From contig PKWK01000360.1 of the NCBI GenBank assembly GCA_003133205.1, positions 1 through 54,481 on the forward strand: a stretch of 54,481 nt of DNA, given 5' to 3'. The DNA is from Granulicella sp. Its GTDB lineage: Bacteria; Acidobacteriota; Terriglobia; Terriglobales; Acidobacteriaceae. Shown here piece after piece: positions 9,027 to 17,754 of the stretch. The notes below the pieces were generated by a model, which saw nothing but the letters and a program-made list of their open reading frames with translations, did not search any database and was not told the origin of the DNA. The first letter of the stretch is position 1. Each line of letters begins with the position of its first letter. The position numbers and the translations under genes were made by a program.

Positions 9027-11521
9027 TGAAAAACATATTTGCAACCACAAATGATCGCAATATCCGCCTCACCGCCACATGTGTAACCGGACTTGTAGCA
9101 TGTGTGCTGGCAGTACTCGCCCAGCCAGGTTTCGCGCAGTCAAACGCCGCTCAGCATCCCTTCCAGAAGATGCAGATGCCCACCGCCGCCGAAGTCCAGA
9201 AGAGCTGGATCAACCCACCCTCCGAATACGGGCCCGAACCCTACTTCGGAATGAACGGCCCGGTCACCATCGAGAGCCTCTCGCACGATCTCGACACCAT
9301 GAAGAGCCGCGGCTTCCACACCGTCACCGCGCAGGCCGGCGGCGGCATGACGACGACCTACCTCTCGCACGAGTACTTCGCCTTCTTCAAACAATTCATT
9401 GCCGAGGCCAAGAAGCGCGACATGCGCGTCTGGATCGTCGACGACATTGGCTATCCCAGCGGCTTTGCCGGCGGCAAGTTCGCGAACAGCAAACTCAGTA
9501 TGCAAGCCCTGACCATCGCGCAGCGCCTTCCCGTCAAGGCGGGCGCAACCCTCACCCAGACAGTCAGCGCAAACGCCGTCGCCGCCATCGCCACCAGCGC
9601 CTCAGGCGAGCGCATCGCCATCCCCATCAAGGACGGCAACATCTCCTGGACCGCCCCCGCCAACTCCGATACCACCGTCGCGGTCGTCGAGCACGTCTTC
9701 CGCACATCCCCCACCAAGAGCGATACCAACCCCACTCACGCGAAGGACTCCACCCAGCCGCTCGAGGACTACCTCAATCCCGAGGCCACTGCCACCTACC
9801 TCGAGTCCACCCACAACGGCTACTACAACGCGATGCCCGAGTACTTCGGCACCACCATCCTCGGCTTCCGCGGCGACGAGCCGGACTACTCCATCTCCGG
9901 CCTGCCCTGGACGCCCGGCTTCTTCGACACCTTCCAGAAAGCCAAGGGTTACGACATCCGCCCGTACCTTGGCGCGATCCTGATCTCGCAAGGCGGCGGC
10001 GGCCGGCCGAGACCCGCCCCAGCGGCAGGCGCGACACTCGGTGCAACGCCTGCCCCGATGATGCCGCCCCCGACGCCGGTCAAGCTCACCGATGCCGAGC
10101 TACGCGCCAAGGGCGATTACTACGACGTCTTCTCCCAAATGTTCCGCGATGGCTTCTTCAAACCGCAGGGCGTGTGGTGCGCCGCGCATGGAGTCGAGTA
10201 CCAGGTTCACCTCAACCACGAAGAGATGGAGATGGACCTCACGCGCTCCGAGGGCGACTTTATCCGCGACATGAAGTATGTGGAGGAGCCCGGCATCGAC
10301 GCCATCTGGCACCAGATCTGGACCGACACTGTCTCGGACTTCCCCCGCCTTGCCTCCAGCGCGGCCCACATTTACGGCCATCCGCGCTCGTTTACCGAGA
10401 GCTTCGCCGCCTACCGCCCCGCCCCCGACGTCACCATGGCGCGCTACATCCTCAATGAGCAGCTCGTGCGCGGCATCAACGTGATGGAGACGATGTTCTA
10501 CTCCGCCACGGCCCCCGCAGGCACTACACCTGCGCCGCCCGCCCCGGCCGCTCCGGCTGCGCTCGCCCCCGTTCCACCCGCCGGCGTTGCGGCCGCCGCA
10601 CCCCCACGCCGCGGTGGCCCCTCCGCCGTCATGCGCGATCCGGCGTGGCCCGCGCTGATGGACTACGTCCGCCGCGTCGGCTACGTCATGAGCATGGGCC
10701 GTCCCGCAGCCTCGGTCGCGCTCTACATCCCGTCCAGCTCCATGTGGCTCAACGACCGCGACTCCAACACCGCGTTCGTCGCCTCCGAGCAGATGCTCTC
10801 CGAGCGTCAGGTCGACTTCGACATCATCAATCAGGATGCCCTCGCCACCGATCTCAAGGTCGGGCACGGCACCCTCGAAACCATGAGCGGCAACCAGTAC
10901 CGCACGGTCATCATCCCGTCCGCCTCGATCCTCTCCCAGACCGAACTCGACCGGTTGAAGGCATTGGCAAGCGGCGGCGGCAAGGTCCTGTTCCTCGGCC
11001 GCACGCCATCGCTGATCTCCGGCAAGACGATCCTCGACGCGCGCGCAGCGACACCGGCAGACTTCGCCTTCGCCACCGTGGAAACCTCCGCTCAGCTTCC
11101 CCCGACGCCGACTCCGCCAGCCCAGGCCCCCGCCTCGCCGCCCGTCCCGCAGGCCGTTCCTCCGGCCATCGAGGCCGCCCTCGATAAGGTGATCCCCGAC
11201 CGCCAAATCGCGCTCGATTCCCCCGACACCGCACTCAAGGTGAACACCCGTTACCTCAAGGACGCCAACGTGTACTTCTTCTTCAACGAGGGCGCGCAGC
11301 CCATCTCCCACACGGTGACCATCGCGGCTGGTATACCGGGCGGATACAGCGGAGTCTTCACCGGCCCAGGCCCAATTAATCTAGCCGCACCTATGGTAGT
11401 GGAGTCTTGGGACCCGTCAACCGGCACGGCCTCCCCCATCCCATATAAGCAAGCCAAACTCGCATTCACCATCAAGCTCGACCTGAAGCCTTACGAGACG
11501 AAACTCATCACGATTAAATAG
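9026..11521 (+). CDS. secreted glycoside hydrolase, GH106-like (putative alpha-L-rhamnosidase)
   Basis: An 831-residue protein with an N-terminal export signal (hydrophobic VTGLVACVLAVLAQPGFAQ). It then has INPPSEYGPEPYFGMNGPV followed by LDTMKSRGFHTVTAQAGGG and VWIVDDIGYPSGFAGG, the layout of the N-terminal barrel of GH106-type alpha-L-rhamnosidases and relatives. Two proline/alanine-rich segments (near residues 325-350 and 495-530) look like linkers inserted between structural blocks. The C-terminal part has a beta-sandwich look and ends in a typical DLKPYETKLITIK strand. Coupling to the upstream GH35-like gene suggests joint attack on a galactose- and rhamnose-containing plant polymer such as rhamnogalacturonan side chains. 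Assignment to GH106 is from the N-terminal pattern only. The 3' end overlaps the convergent vapC by eight bases. Confidence 0.65.
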   Translation: MKNIFATTNDRNIRLTATCVTGLVACVLAVLAQPGFAQSNAAQHPFQKMQMPTAAEVQKSWINPPSEYGPEPYFGMNGPVTIESLSHDLDTMKSRGFHTVTAQAGGGMTTTYLSHEYFAFFKQFIAEAKKRDMRVWIVDDIGYPSGFAGGKFANSKLSMQALTIAQRLPVKAGATLTQTVSANAVAAIATSASGERIAIPIKDGNISWTAPANSDTTVAVVEHVFRTSPTKSDTNPTHAKDSTQPLEDYLNPEATATYLESTHNGYYNAMPEYFGTTILGFRGDEPDYSISGLPWTPGFFDTFQKAKGYDIRPYLGAILISQGGGGRPRPAPAAGATLGATPAPMMPPPTPVKLTDAELRAKGDYYDVFSQMFRDGFFKPQGVWCAAHGVEYQVHLNHEEMEMDLTRSEGDFIRDMKYVEEPGIDAIWHQIWTDTVSDFPRLASSAAHIYGHPRSFTESFAAYRPAPDVTMARYILNEQLVRGINVMETMFYSATAPAGTTPAPPAPAAPAALAPVPPAGVAAAAPPRRGGPSAVMRDPAWPALMDYVRRVGYVMSMGRPAASVALYIPSSSMWLNDRDSNTAFVASEQMLSERQVDFDIINQDALATDLKVGHGTLETMSGNQYRTVIIPSASILSQTELDRLKALASGGGKVLFLGRTPSLISGKTILDARAATPADFAFATVETSAQLPPTPTPPAQAPASPPVPQAVPPAIEAALDKVIPDRQIALDSPDTALKVNTRYLKDANVYFFFNEGAQPISHTVTIAAGIPGGYSGVFTGPGPINLAAPMVVESWDPSTGTASPIPYKQAKLAFTIKLDLKPYETKLITIK

Positions 11522-11918
11522 CCCAGTTCTCGATGCTCAGGCCCTGGACGCGTCCGAACTCCCGCGTGTTGTTGGTCACCAGCGTGAGTCCGAGACACCG
11601 TGAGTGCGCCGCGATGAACAAATCGTTCGCGCCAATCATGGTCCCGCTCGCCTTCAGCGCAGCGCGTATCTGCGCATAATGCAGCGCAGCCTCGCTCGGG
11701 TAATCCAATACCTCTACGTGCCGCAGGTAGGCGTCCAGCGCCGCCTGGTCCTGCTGCCGCCGGGGCGACACCTCAACCCCATACATCAGCTCTGACTTGG
11801 TAATTGCCGAGATCGAGACATCGGCCACCGGAATCTTCGCAAGGCGCTTCAGAACGGAGTCATGAGACCGCTTCATCACATACGAAGAAATATCCGTGTC
11901 GAGCATGTACACAGCCAT
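11514..11918 (-). CDS. vapC: VapC-type PIN-domain toxin ribonuclease
   Basis: A 134-residue PIN-domain protein, the normal length for VapC, a Mg-dependent endoribonuclease that cuts tRNA or rRNA when free of antitoxin. The acidic active-site residues are in place: Asp7 in MLDTDI, Glu43 in KSELMYG, and Asp99 in GANDLFIAAH; TNNTREF supplies the last motif. The start overlaps the vapB stop by one base (ATGA), so the pair is co-translated. The 3' end overlaps the convergent glycosidase gene. The neighbouring antitoxin and operator make this a complete module. Confidence 0.95.
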   Translation of the reverse strand: MAVYMLDTDISSYVMKRSHDSVLKRLAKIPVADVSISAITKSELMYGVEVSPRRQQDQAALDAYLRHVEVLDYPSEAALHYAQIRAALKASGTMIGANDLFIAAHSRCLGLTLVTNNTREFGRVQGLSIENWAI

Positions 11919-12145
11919 CAGAGTTCACGTTCCTGGACCGGCAGATCCTCGATTCCCTGCATAAACTCATCCGAGGCAACCGGGCCCGAAGCCAAATAGG
12001 CAGACCAGTCCGTCGGACGCGCAGAGAGGATAACGTCGTCCCCCTGCTTCCGGATAAACACCTCCGAGGTCTTGAACTGGAACTCCTTCGGAAGCCGCAC
12101 TGCCTGACTCCGGTTATTCATGAAGACTTTCGCTATGCGTTGCAT
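11918..12145 (-). CDS. vapB: VapB-type antitoxin (AbrB/MazE fold)
   Basis: A 75-residue antitoxin. Residues 8-20 read FMNNRSQAVRLPK, the classic swapped-hairpin AbrB-like DNA-binding signature of VapB/VagC, followed by VFIRKQGDDVILS. The C-terminal third, with TDWSAYLASGP and an acidic tail, is the part that wraps around the toxin in this family. It should neutralise the VapC encoded next to it and repress the operon through the palindrome at 12162-12187, 17 bases upstream of its start. Confidence 0.93.
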   Translation of the reverse strand: MQRIAKVFMNNRSQAVRLPKEFQFKTSEVFIRKQGDDVILSARPTDWSAYLASGPVASDEFMQGIEDLPVQEREL

Positions 12146-12161
12146 AATGCCTCTTCACAAC

Positions 12162-12187
12162 TTGCCATATACAAAAGTATATGGCAA
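12162..12187. promoter_or_regulatory. palindromic operator of vapBC
   Basis: TTGCCATATAC (12162-12172) and GTATATGGCAA (12177-12187) form a perfect 11-base inverted repeat around AAAA. It sits just upstream of vapB, where VapB/VapBC complexes bind in this family. The AT-rich centre probably overlaps the promoter -10 region. Confidence 0.8.
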
Positions 12188-12247
12188 ACTCTCGGACACT
12201 CGCAACCGCTTAAAATCGGCTCAGTGCCGAAGGCATTCCCCACACCA

Positions 12248-12526
12248 TCACCGCTCGTAGATCGCGTTATGCCGCTGCAGCCACCAGCACGCCCCGCTCC
12301 CGGCCTGGGGAAAGATGGATCGGCTGCAGTCGGCGTCCGTGGTGCCGTCCCAGTCGTACTCTTCCTTGTTGCCCTTCAGCGGAGTGACCAGGATGGTGTT
12401 GACCGTGACCTTGCCCATCCCGCCACCTAGCGCCACGCGCACCCGCCAAACCGCCCAGTCCCCGACATACAGGACCGAGAGCGTCCCGATGATCCCCACT
12501 AGGGCCCAGCTGAGTATCCGCTTCAT
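12248..12526 (-). CDS. small membrane-anchored protein of unknown function
   Basis: A 92-residue protein whose N-terminus (MKRILSWALVGIIGTLSVLYVGDWAVW) is a single membrane anchor or uncleaved signal, followed by an exported domain with KVTVNTILVTPLKGNKEEY and a C-terminal part with two cysteines (ADCSRS and GACWWL) that could pair. The start at 12526 was preferred over 12586 because the upstream 20 residues form a second hydrophobic stretch before a natural Met-Lys-Arg signal start. I do not recognise the family. It reads away from the vapBC promoter and is not part of that operon. Confidence 0.65.
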   Translation of the reverse strand: MKRILSWALVGIIGTLSVLYVGDWAVWRVRVALGGGMGKVTVNTILVTPLKGNKEEYDWDGTTDADCSRSIFPQAGSGACWWLQRHNAIYER

Positions 12527-12727
12527 GCCGTCCCTGGCTCCTCCTGCGAAGAGTAGCAGAAGCAGCCCCGCCCACGGCATGGCCACCCGCTACGGAAGAT
12601 CCGAAGCCGCTCTTGCCCCTCAACCAGTCTTCTAAGCAGCTCAACCAGAGAGACTTAAAGCAAAAGACCCGACCGCAATCCGACCGAGCCCTTCACCAAC
12701 TCATGTCGATCCCGGAGAACCGGGGGG

Positions 12728-12976
12728 TTACGACGCCATCGTCATCAATTCCTGTTCAGCCCGCAGCCAATCCTGCTCTGCCTGGCCGTCCTGCCAGCCG
12801 CGTTCCGCCCAATACCGCTGGGCGAGCTGTGCAATCTCTTTGTGGGTAGGGGTGGTTGCGGTTACCTTTTCGGCAACCGTCTGCGTCTTCGCCGTGGTTT
12901 TCTTGGTTGTGGCCGCGGTTGCCCGTGGCTTTGCCGATGCCTTCGCCTTCTTCGCCTTATCGATCATCTCTGCCAT
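12728..12976 (-). CDS. DUF2934 domain protein
   Basis: An 82-residue protein with a lysine/alanine/threonine-rich basic N-terminal half and a C-terminal DUF2934 module, recognisable from EIAQLAQRYWAERGW then QAEQDWLRAEQEL. The basic tail resembles histone-H1-like or nucleoid-associated tails, so nucleic-acid contact is possible but not shown. The start at 12976 follows a GGAGAG sequence; the longer frame adds 13 residues without better support. DUF2934 proteins are widespread and often multicopy in Acidobacteriota and Proteobacteria; their role is unknown. Confidence 0.8.
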   Translation of the reverse strand: MAEMIDKAKKAKASAKPRATAATTKKTTAKTQTVAEKVTATTPTHKEIAQLAQRYWAERGWQDGQAEQDWLRAEQELMTMAS

Positions 12977-13015
12977 TTTCGGAACTCTCCTTCGCTCAAG
13001 TCGCCCCCCAAGCAT

Positions 13016-13401
13016 GCGGGGCCATCCTCTACAGGATACTTGATCCGGTCAAATTAAGCGCCCTCCCACCGACAAAGGGGTGCCTCACCGCATACCCACG
13101 GAGGCGTCAGCCCGCGCGTCTGCCTACCGTTCAACAGCCAAAATAGACCCGCTGACGTTGCAAACAAATAACTTACGGCATGATCCGCCACATCCTGCCG
13201 CCAGCGCGAAGAAATGGCCCTCCGCGTACGGAGCGTCGCTGGCCAGCGGCTTAGTCCGGCCGATTATCAGCGCCAGTGGAAACCGGCACCTCAAGACTTT
13301 TCGCATGTCCTTCCCTTCTGCGGACGACACGGCTGACCTTCCCACGCTATGATCGTCAGAATTTCAGGCGAAAGCCGCCCGGTGCTGCGCGAGGAGACCG
13401 T
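13016..13401. other. intergenic stretch, no supported gene
   Basis: A minus-strand frame starting near 13306 (MRKVLRCRFPLAL...) follows GGGAAGGA, but its product has no recognisable features. No repeats or terminators are obvious. The last bases hold the GAGGAG ribosome site of the next gene. Confidence 0.4.
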
Positions 13402-14196
13402 ATGAAGAAACACTGGATTGCCCTGTCTATCCTTGTGGCCGTTGTGGCCGTCGTGGCCATCGCGGCCTACAACTACACCGTCGCAAACCGCCTTGCCGAC
13501 AACGGCGCGATCGCCCCCAACCAACCCAGCAGCAGCGCCAGCGCCGAACCTCCGCGTCCAGCCGCCCCGCAATCGCCAGCGCAGGATCAGCCGAACGCCG
13601 GATTTCCATTCCAGGACACCTCGATGCTCAAGCCGCCCGCTGGCGCCCAGGTCGCCATCTATGAGTTCGAGGACCTCGAGTGCCCTGCCTGCGCGCACGC
13701 CTCTCCCATCGTCCACGCCGCAGCCGCCCGCTACAAAATTCCCATTGAGCGCCACGATTATTTCTGGTCGTTCCACGTCTGGAGCCTCGACGCCGCCGTC
13801 ACCGCCCGCTATATCCAGGACAAGCTCTCGCCCCAACTCGCCGACAATTTCCGCCAGGATGTCTTCGCCAACCAGACCCTCATCGAAAGCAAGGACGATC
13901 TGGTCCGTTTTACCGCCAAATGGTTCCAGTCCCACGGCCAGACTCTACCCTTCGTGATGGATGCCAGCGGCGCCTGCAGGAATGAGGTCGAATCGGACCG
14001 CGCACTGGGCGATCGCCTCGGCGTACACAGCACCCCGTGCATCTTCGTCGTGACGCAGTCCAAATGGGTCCCAATCGTCGACCTCAACCAGCTCGACCGC
14101 ATCCTCGACGAGGCTCTCGCCCAAACCAGCGGCCAGTCTGCTGCCGCTTCGGCGGGCCCAATCGCGAGCCCATTCGAGGCAACGGCCCGCTCCTGA
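13402..14196 (+). CDS. membrane-anchored DsbA-like thioredoxin-fold protein
   Basis: A 264-residue protein with one N-terminal membrane helix (WIALSILVAVVAVVAIAAY), a Pro/Ser/Ala-rich periplasmic linker to about residue 75, and a DsbA-like thioredoxin domain. The redox motif is CPAC (Cys94, Cys97) in YEFEDLECPAC, and the cis-proline loop is STPCIFV near residue 211. Proteins of this layout (thioredoxin_4 type) introduce or isomerise disulfides in exported proteins. The start at 13402 has GAGGAG nine bases upstream. No DsbB or VKOR partner is seen in the window. Confidence 0.88.
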   Translation: MKKHWIALSILVAVVAVVAIAAYNYTVANRLADNGAIAPNQPSSSASAEPPRPAAPQSPAQDQPNAGFPFQDTSMLKPPAGAQVAIYEFEDLECPACAHASPIVHAAAARYKIPIERHDYFWSFHVWSLDAAVTARYIQDKLSPQLADNFRQDVFANQTLIESKDDLVRFTAKWFQSHGQTLPFVMDASGACRNEVESDRALGDRLGVHSTPCIFVVTQSKWVPIVDLNQLDRILDEALAQTSGQSAAASAGPIASPFEATARS

Positions 14197-14217
14197 CTCG
14201 GCAACCGCCCCTTAGAT

Positions 14218-15156
14218 TCAGAAACCGTCGCGCGGAAATTCCGCCGGCTTCTCATTCTCATAGCCCGACAGGCTTTGCAGCAGTTGCGCGTTCACCTCGT
14301 CGGCAATCGCCATCAAGGTTCCCGGCAACTGGCCAGGGTCCAGGTGCTCGAAATTGTTCTGAACCGCCTGGAACAGCGCAACCTGCAGCGCCCGCGCCTC
14401 CTCCACCAGCACCGGCGAGCGGAACCCCTGCCTCCGCCGCCGCGCCCCATGCTGCAGCGACGCCATCGAGAACAGCGTCATCAATCCCAGAGGCTGCGGA
14501 TAGCGCAGACGATACACAATCTCGTTCAGCATCTCGGGCAGATGCTCGACCTGCTCCTCCACGGTCAGCGGAACCTCGACCAGGCTGCGTGCCTCGTTCA
14601 TCTTGGCCAGCCACGCCTTGGTGATCGACGCGCGTTCCCGTTCCAGCACCGTCGCCACCACTTCGACGGGCTGCGGCTGCGGTTGCGGTTGCGGCTGCGG
14701 CTGCGGCTGCGGCGCCGGCGCCACCTCCTCCTCGACCTGGCGCTCGCGCGCAAGCGGCTCCTGCTGCGCCAGCCGCTGACGGATGACCTCAATGATTGGG
14801 CCGGCGCGTACCGGCTTCAGGATGATCTCGTCCACCTGGCGCAGCACCGCGGCAGTGGCCTTCGCCATGTCGGGCATAGCGCTAATAATCAGCGTTACAG
14901 CCCGTGGGTTGGCGTGGCGCATCGCCCCGGCCACAATCAGGCCGTCCCCCGCGCCCGGCATGTGCAGGTCGGTCAGCAGCACGTCGAAGCTTGCGCTTGC
15001 GATGTGCTTCAACGCCTCAGTCACGTTCGACGCGGTGGTGACTTCGAATTCGTGCGCTTCGAGGATGACGCTCAGCCCGGATAGGACTGAGTCGTCATCA
15101 TCGACCAGGAGTAGCCGTGTGGATGCCAAGGAAGAAACCCCTTGTGCGGGTTGCAC
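14218..15156 (-). CDS. response regulator with C-terminal RsbRD-like sensor domain
   Basis: Residues 13-130 form a CheY-like receiver: acidic pocket in LLLVDDDDS, phospho-acceptor Asp63 in LLTDLHMPG, Ser92 in LIISAMP and Lys114 in ILKPV. A linker follows, containing a run of Pro-Gln dipeptides near residues 148-161 encoded by a hexanucleotide-like tract at 14671-14712. The C-terminal 140 residues (LERERASITKAWLAKM, LPEMLNEIVYRLR) look like the helical N-terminal domain of RsbRD, a stressosome component. There is no DNA-binding domain, so output is probably by protein contact. The start may instead be TTG at 15129, which has AAGGGG eight bases upstream and removes nine weak N-terminal residues. 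Confidence 0.82.
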   Translation of the reverse strand: MQPAQGVSSLASTRLLLVDDDDSVLSGLSVILEAHEFEVTTASNVTEALKHIASASFDVLLTDLHMPGAGDGLIVAGAMRHANPRAVTLIISAMPDMAKATAAVLRQVDEIILKPVRAGPIIEVIRQRLAQQEPLARERQVEEEVAPAPQPQPQPQPQPQPQPVEVVATVLERERASITKAWLAKMNEARSLVEVPLTVEEQVEHLPEMLNEIVYRLRYPQPLGLMTLFSMASLQHGARRRRQGFRSPVLVEEARALQVALFQAVQNNFEHLDPGQLPGTLMAIADEVNAQLLQSLSGYENEKPAEFPRDGF

Positions 15157-15428
15157 ACAGACGAATGTCGTCCCTCGATACGACGAGGGACAGGAGATAA
15201 GGAAGCCAGCGATACAGTTTGTGAAACTGATACAGTTTGTGAAACTTGTTTGCAGAGTACACCGCCCGCAACCCCATAGCGCCTGAAAAGCAGGGTGACC
15301 TCCGATAACTCTGGTAACCAGGCCTTCGTCGCCTGCGCGACCGAGCCCGTGCTAGACTCGAAGTTTTCCGCTGTCCGCACGGCGCGCGCCGCGTCCTGCG
15401 AGGCCGTGGAAATCGGGAGAGGCCCCTC

Positions 15429-16235
15429 ATGCATCCGGATCTCGCAAAGCTCGCCGTCCTGCAGGCGCACGACCTGGAGGCAAAGCGCCTACGCGACCAG
15501 ATGGCGGCGCTCGCAAATCACGTCGCCGCGCTCGAAACCAAAGCCAGGGCCGCCGTGGGCCAGCGCGCCGTCGTGGTCGACCTCATCGCCAAGGAAGAGG
15601 CCCTCCGCCGCAAAGAGGAGTCCGAAATCGCGGACCTCCGCCAGAAGCTCGAGCGAAACAGGAAGAAGCTCGACATGACCACCACCACCCACCAGTTGGA
15701 GGCGCTCGAACATGAAGCCGCCTTCGCGCGCTCCGAGATCACCCGCCTCGAAGACGCCGAGTTGGACAGCATGGAGCGCGGCGAAGCCCTGGAAGCTCAG
15801 CAGGCCCTCGCCGACGCCGCCGTAGCCGACGCCGCAGCAACGCTGGAACGCGAGCGCGCCCGCGCCACCGAAACCTCCGCCGCCGACCACACCGCCCTCC
15901 TCGAAATCGAGCGCCAGCGCACCGCCCTCCGCGCCGAGATCATCCAGAGCGAAACCGGAGAAGCCTCGCTCTCCTCCTACGACCGCATCGCCCGCTCCAA
16001 GGGCACCGCAGTTTCCGAGGCCCTCAACCAGAAATGCACCGCCTGCCAGATGATGGTCCGCCCGCAGCGCTGGAACGACCTCCGCGACAACAGCCCCGAC
16101 TCCGAATCCAGCCAGACCATCATGTCCTGCGAAAACTGTGGCCGCATGCTCTACTACGACCCCGCCCGCGACTCCCCCGGCCGAAAACCCGTCGAAGTCG
16201 AAAGCATAGCCGCCCAAATCGTCCGCTCCCTGTGA
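15429..16235 (+). CDS. coiled-coil protein with C4 zinc ribbon
   Basis: A 268-residue protein of the family annotated as C4-type zinc ribbon domain protein. The first 180 residues are a long charged coiled-coil hairpin rich in Glu, Lys, Ala and Leu. The C-terminus holds two knuckles, CTAC (Cys203, Cys206) and CENC (Cys234, Cys237), followed by GRMLYYDPA. Proteins of this type occur in most bacteria, often near nif3/yqfO or rnhA, and are thought to act on nucleic acids or the ribosome; no such neighbours are seen here. The start has GGGAGAGG upstream. Confidence 0.88.
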   Translation: MHPDLAKLAVLQAHDLEAKRLRDQMAALANHVAALETKARAAVGQRAVVVDLIAKEEALRRKEESEIADLRQKLERNRKKLDMTTTTHQLEALEHEAAFARSEITRLEDAELDSMERGEALEAQQALADAAVADAAATLERERARATETSAADHTALLEIERQRTALRAEIIQSETGEASLSSYDRIARSKGTAVSEALNQKCTACQMMVRPQRWNDLRDNSPDSESSQTIMSCENCGRMLYYDPARDSPGRKPVEVESIAAQIVRSL

Positions 16236-16262
16236 AACTAATGAGGCCGCAAAAGCGAACCG

Positions 16263-16349
16263 CAGAGATCACAGAGAAACGGACAGAACACAGAGGGAAT
16301 GATGAGCAAGAGCATTCTCTGTGTTCTCTCTTTTGCTCCGTGATCTCTG
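16263..16349. repeat. imperfect long inverted repeat
   Basis: CAGAGATCAC (16263-16272) pairs with GTGATCTCTG (16340-16349), and an inner AACACAGAGGGAATG (16287-16301) pairs imperfectly with CATTCTCTGTGTT (16313-16325). The two arms are rich in CAGAGA/CACAGAG phrases. It sits between two same-strand genes and may act as a terminator-like structure or be a dispersed repeat of the CACAGAG type. Confidence 0.7.
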
Positions 16350-16411
16350 TGATTTGCTATCGGGGTAGGGCTAGGCGCCAGGACGGCGTCTAGATCGTCG
16401 ATAATGGATCT

Positions 16412-16957
16412 ATGGATCCCACCCGCAAACGCATCTGTGTCGACATGGATGAGGTCATGGCCGACGCTATCGCCGAGCATCTCATCCGCTACAACCGCGA
16501 CCACAACGTCAATCTCACCAAGGAAGACCTCCGCGGCAAGCGCTTCTGGCAGGTCGTCCCCGCGCCTCACCACGAGGCCCTCGACGACTACCTCCGCGCC
16601 GAAGACTTCTTCGCCAACCTCGACGTCATGCCCGACGCCCCCCGCGTCCTCGCCGAGATGCAGCGCCACTACGAGATCTTCATCGCCTCTGCCGCCATGG
16701 AGGTCCCCACCTCGTTCAACGCCAAGTACGCCTGGCTCGAGCGCCACTTCCCCTTCATCCCCCACACCCACATCGTCTTCTGCGGCGACAAATCCATCCT
16801 CCGCGCCGACTACCTCATCGACGACAACCCCCGCCAGCTCGAAGCCTTCTCCGGCACCGGCATCCTCTACGACGCCCCCCACAACGAAGCCATCACCGGC
16901 TACACCCGCGTCCGCAACTGGCTAGAAATCGAAGCGCTCTTCCTCAGCGCAAAATAA
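16412..16957 (+). CDS. 5'(3')-deoxyribonucleotidase, HAD family
   Basis: A 181-residue HAD-fold nucleotidase of the 5' nucleotidase, deoxy (NT5C) type, which dephosphorylates deoxynucleoside monophosphates. Motif I is CVDMDEVMAD (Asp11 nucleophile, Asp13), the helical cap follows, motif II is FIASAA, and motif IV is the acidic DYLIDDNPRQ. The length matches the family. It is cytoplasmic. The gene follows the zinc-ribbon gene on the same strand after a gap containing a long inverted repeat, so it is probably transcribed separately. Confidence 0.9.
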   Translation: MDPTRKRICVDMDEVMADAIAEHLIRYNRDHNVNLTKEDLRGKRFWQVVPAPHHEALDDYLRAEDFFANLDVMPDAPRVLAEMQRHYEIFIASAAMEVPTSFNAKYAWLERHFPFIPHTHIVFCGDKSILRADYLIDDNPRQLEAFSGTGILYDAPHNEAITGYTRVRNWLEIEALFLSAK

Positions 16958-17135
16958 GAAAAATAGGGCTATCCCTCTTCCGACGATTTGGACATCTTTG
17001 ATTTGAGCGCGAACTGGCTGTTGTCAATTGAGCACAATGGCTTTGTAAGTGCACTCAGGTTCCCTGCATGATCGAGCCCGATCGTCGCATCCACGCCGTG
17101 TGCCCCACACTCTCAGGTCCACACCCCCGCCGTTT

Positions 17136-17163
17136 GTCATTCTGAGCGCAGCGAAGAACCCCC
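17136..17163. repeat. GTCATTCTGAGCGCAGCGAA repeat
   Basis: The sequence starting GTCATTCTGAGCGCAGCGAA and ending in a C run is matched at 18285-18311 by GTCATCCTGAACGCAGTGAA plus a C run. Both lie between genes. The phrase is a dispersed intergenic repeat that I associate with soil Acidobacteriota genomes. Confidence 0.75.
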
Positions 17164-17209
17164 GCATTCCGCCCGTGCCGCCACAAATCCCGGGGAGTAA
17201 CATGGCAGC

Positions 17210-17440
17210 ATGAAACGAAGTTTGTTGGTGATTCGATTGGTTGCAGAGGGGATGTTTGGCCTAATAGCCCTCGTGACGGTCCCAATCTCACTTCTAAGAA
17301 TGTTTGCGCAAAGGAATAGCACCGCCTACTTACTGGGTGGGCTTCTTGGGGCAACTCTCATGTTCCTGCTCGGCTTATGGCTGTTCATGGATGCAATGCG
17401 GATCTTACGACGACTAAAAACACCCGCATTGAATACGTAA
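17210..17440 (+). CDS. small two-helix membrane protein
   Basis: A 76-residue protein with two clear hydrophobic segments (RLVAEGMFGLIALVTVPISLL and LLGGLLGATLMFLLGLWLFM) joined by a short polar loop and ending in a basic cytoplasmic tail. GGGGAG lies about 13 bases upstream of ATG 17210, a little far for a ribosome site. No family was recognised. The gene starts directly after the dispersed repeat at 17136-17163. A coding role is supported by the clean membrane pattern only. Confidence 0.55.
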   Translation: MKRSLLVIRLVAEGMFGLIALVTVPISLLRMFAQRNSTAYLLGGLLGATLMFLLGLWLFMDAMRILRRLKTPALNT

Positions 17441-17754
17441 CGTATGCCGGATGCACCACCTCTCCATGTCCAGGGCCGAAGCCCCGACCTATCCCCGCCC
17501 CCAAAATACTTTTCGCCAAATTGCTCAGTAAATCCGCATGTCAAGCCCTTCCGCTCACAACCGTATTTATTTTCACGCCACAACTCCAACTTGACCAACG
17601 ACTTACGCCAGGCTCGCCTCGCAAAAACAGTTGGCATAGTAGTTATGCTCCCCGTGATAACATTAAGGTAGTTAGTAAAGATAAAAGGCTGCAAGGTGAG
17701 CCGCCCAAGCGCAAATCCCGCAGCCTTTCGCATTTAACCCACCAAGCTTGATCT

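Noticed and set aside
10100..11311. 403-residue minus-strand frame opposite the GH106-like gene
   Set aside because: It is a shadow of the real gene and very rich in Gly and Arg.
16263..16349. Possible CRISPR-like repetition of CACAGAG phrases
   Set aside because: The copies are in inverted rather than direct order with no regular spacers, so it is an inverted repeat, not an array. No CRISPR array was seen anywhere in the window.
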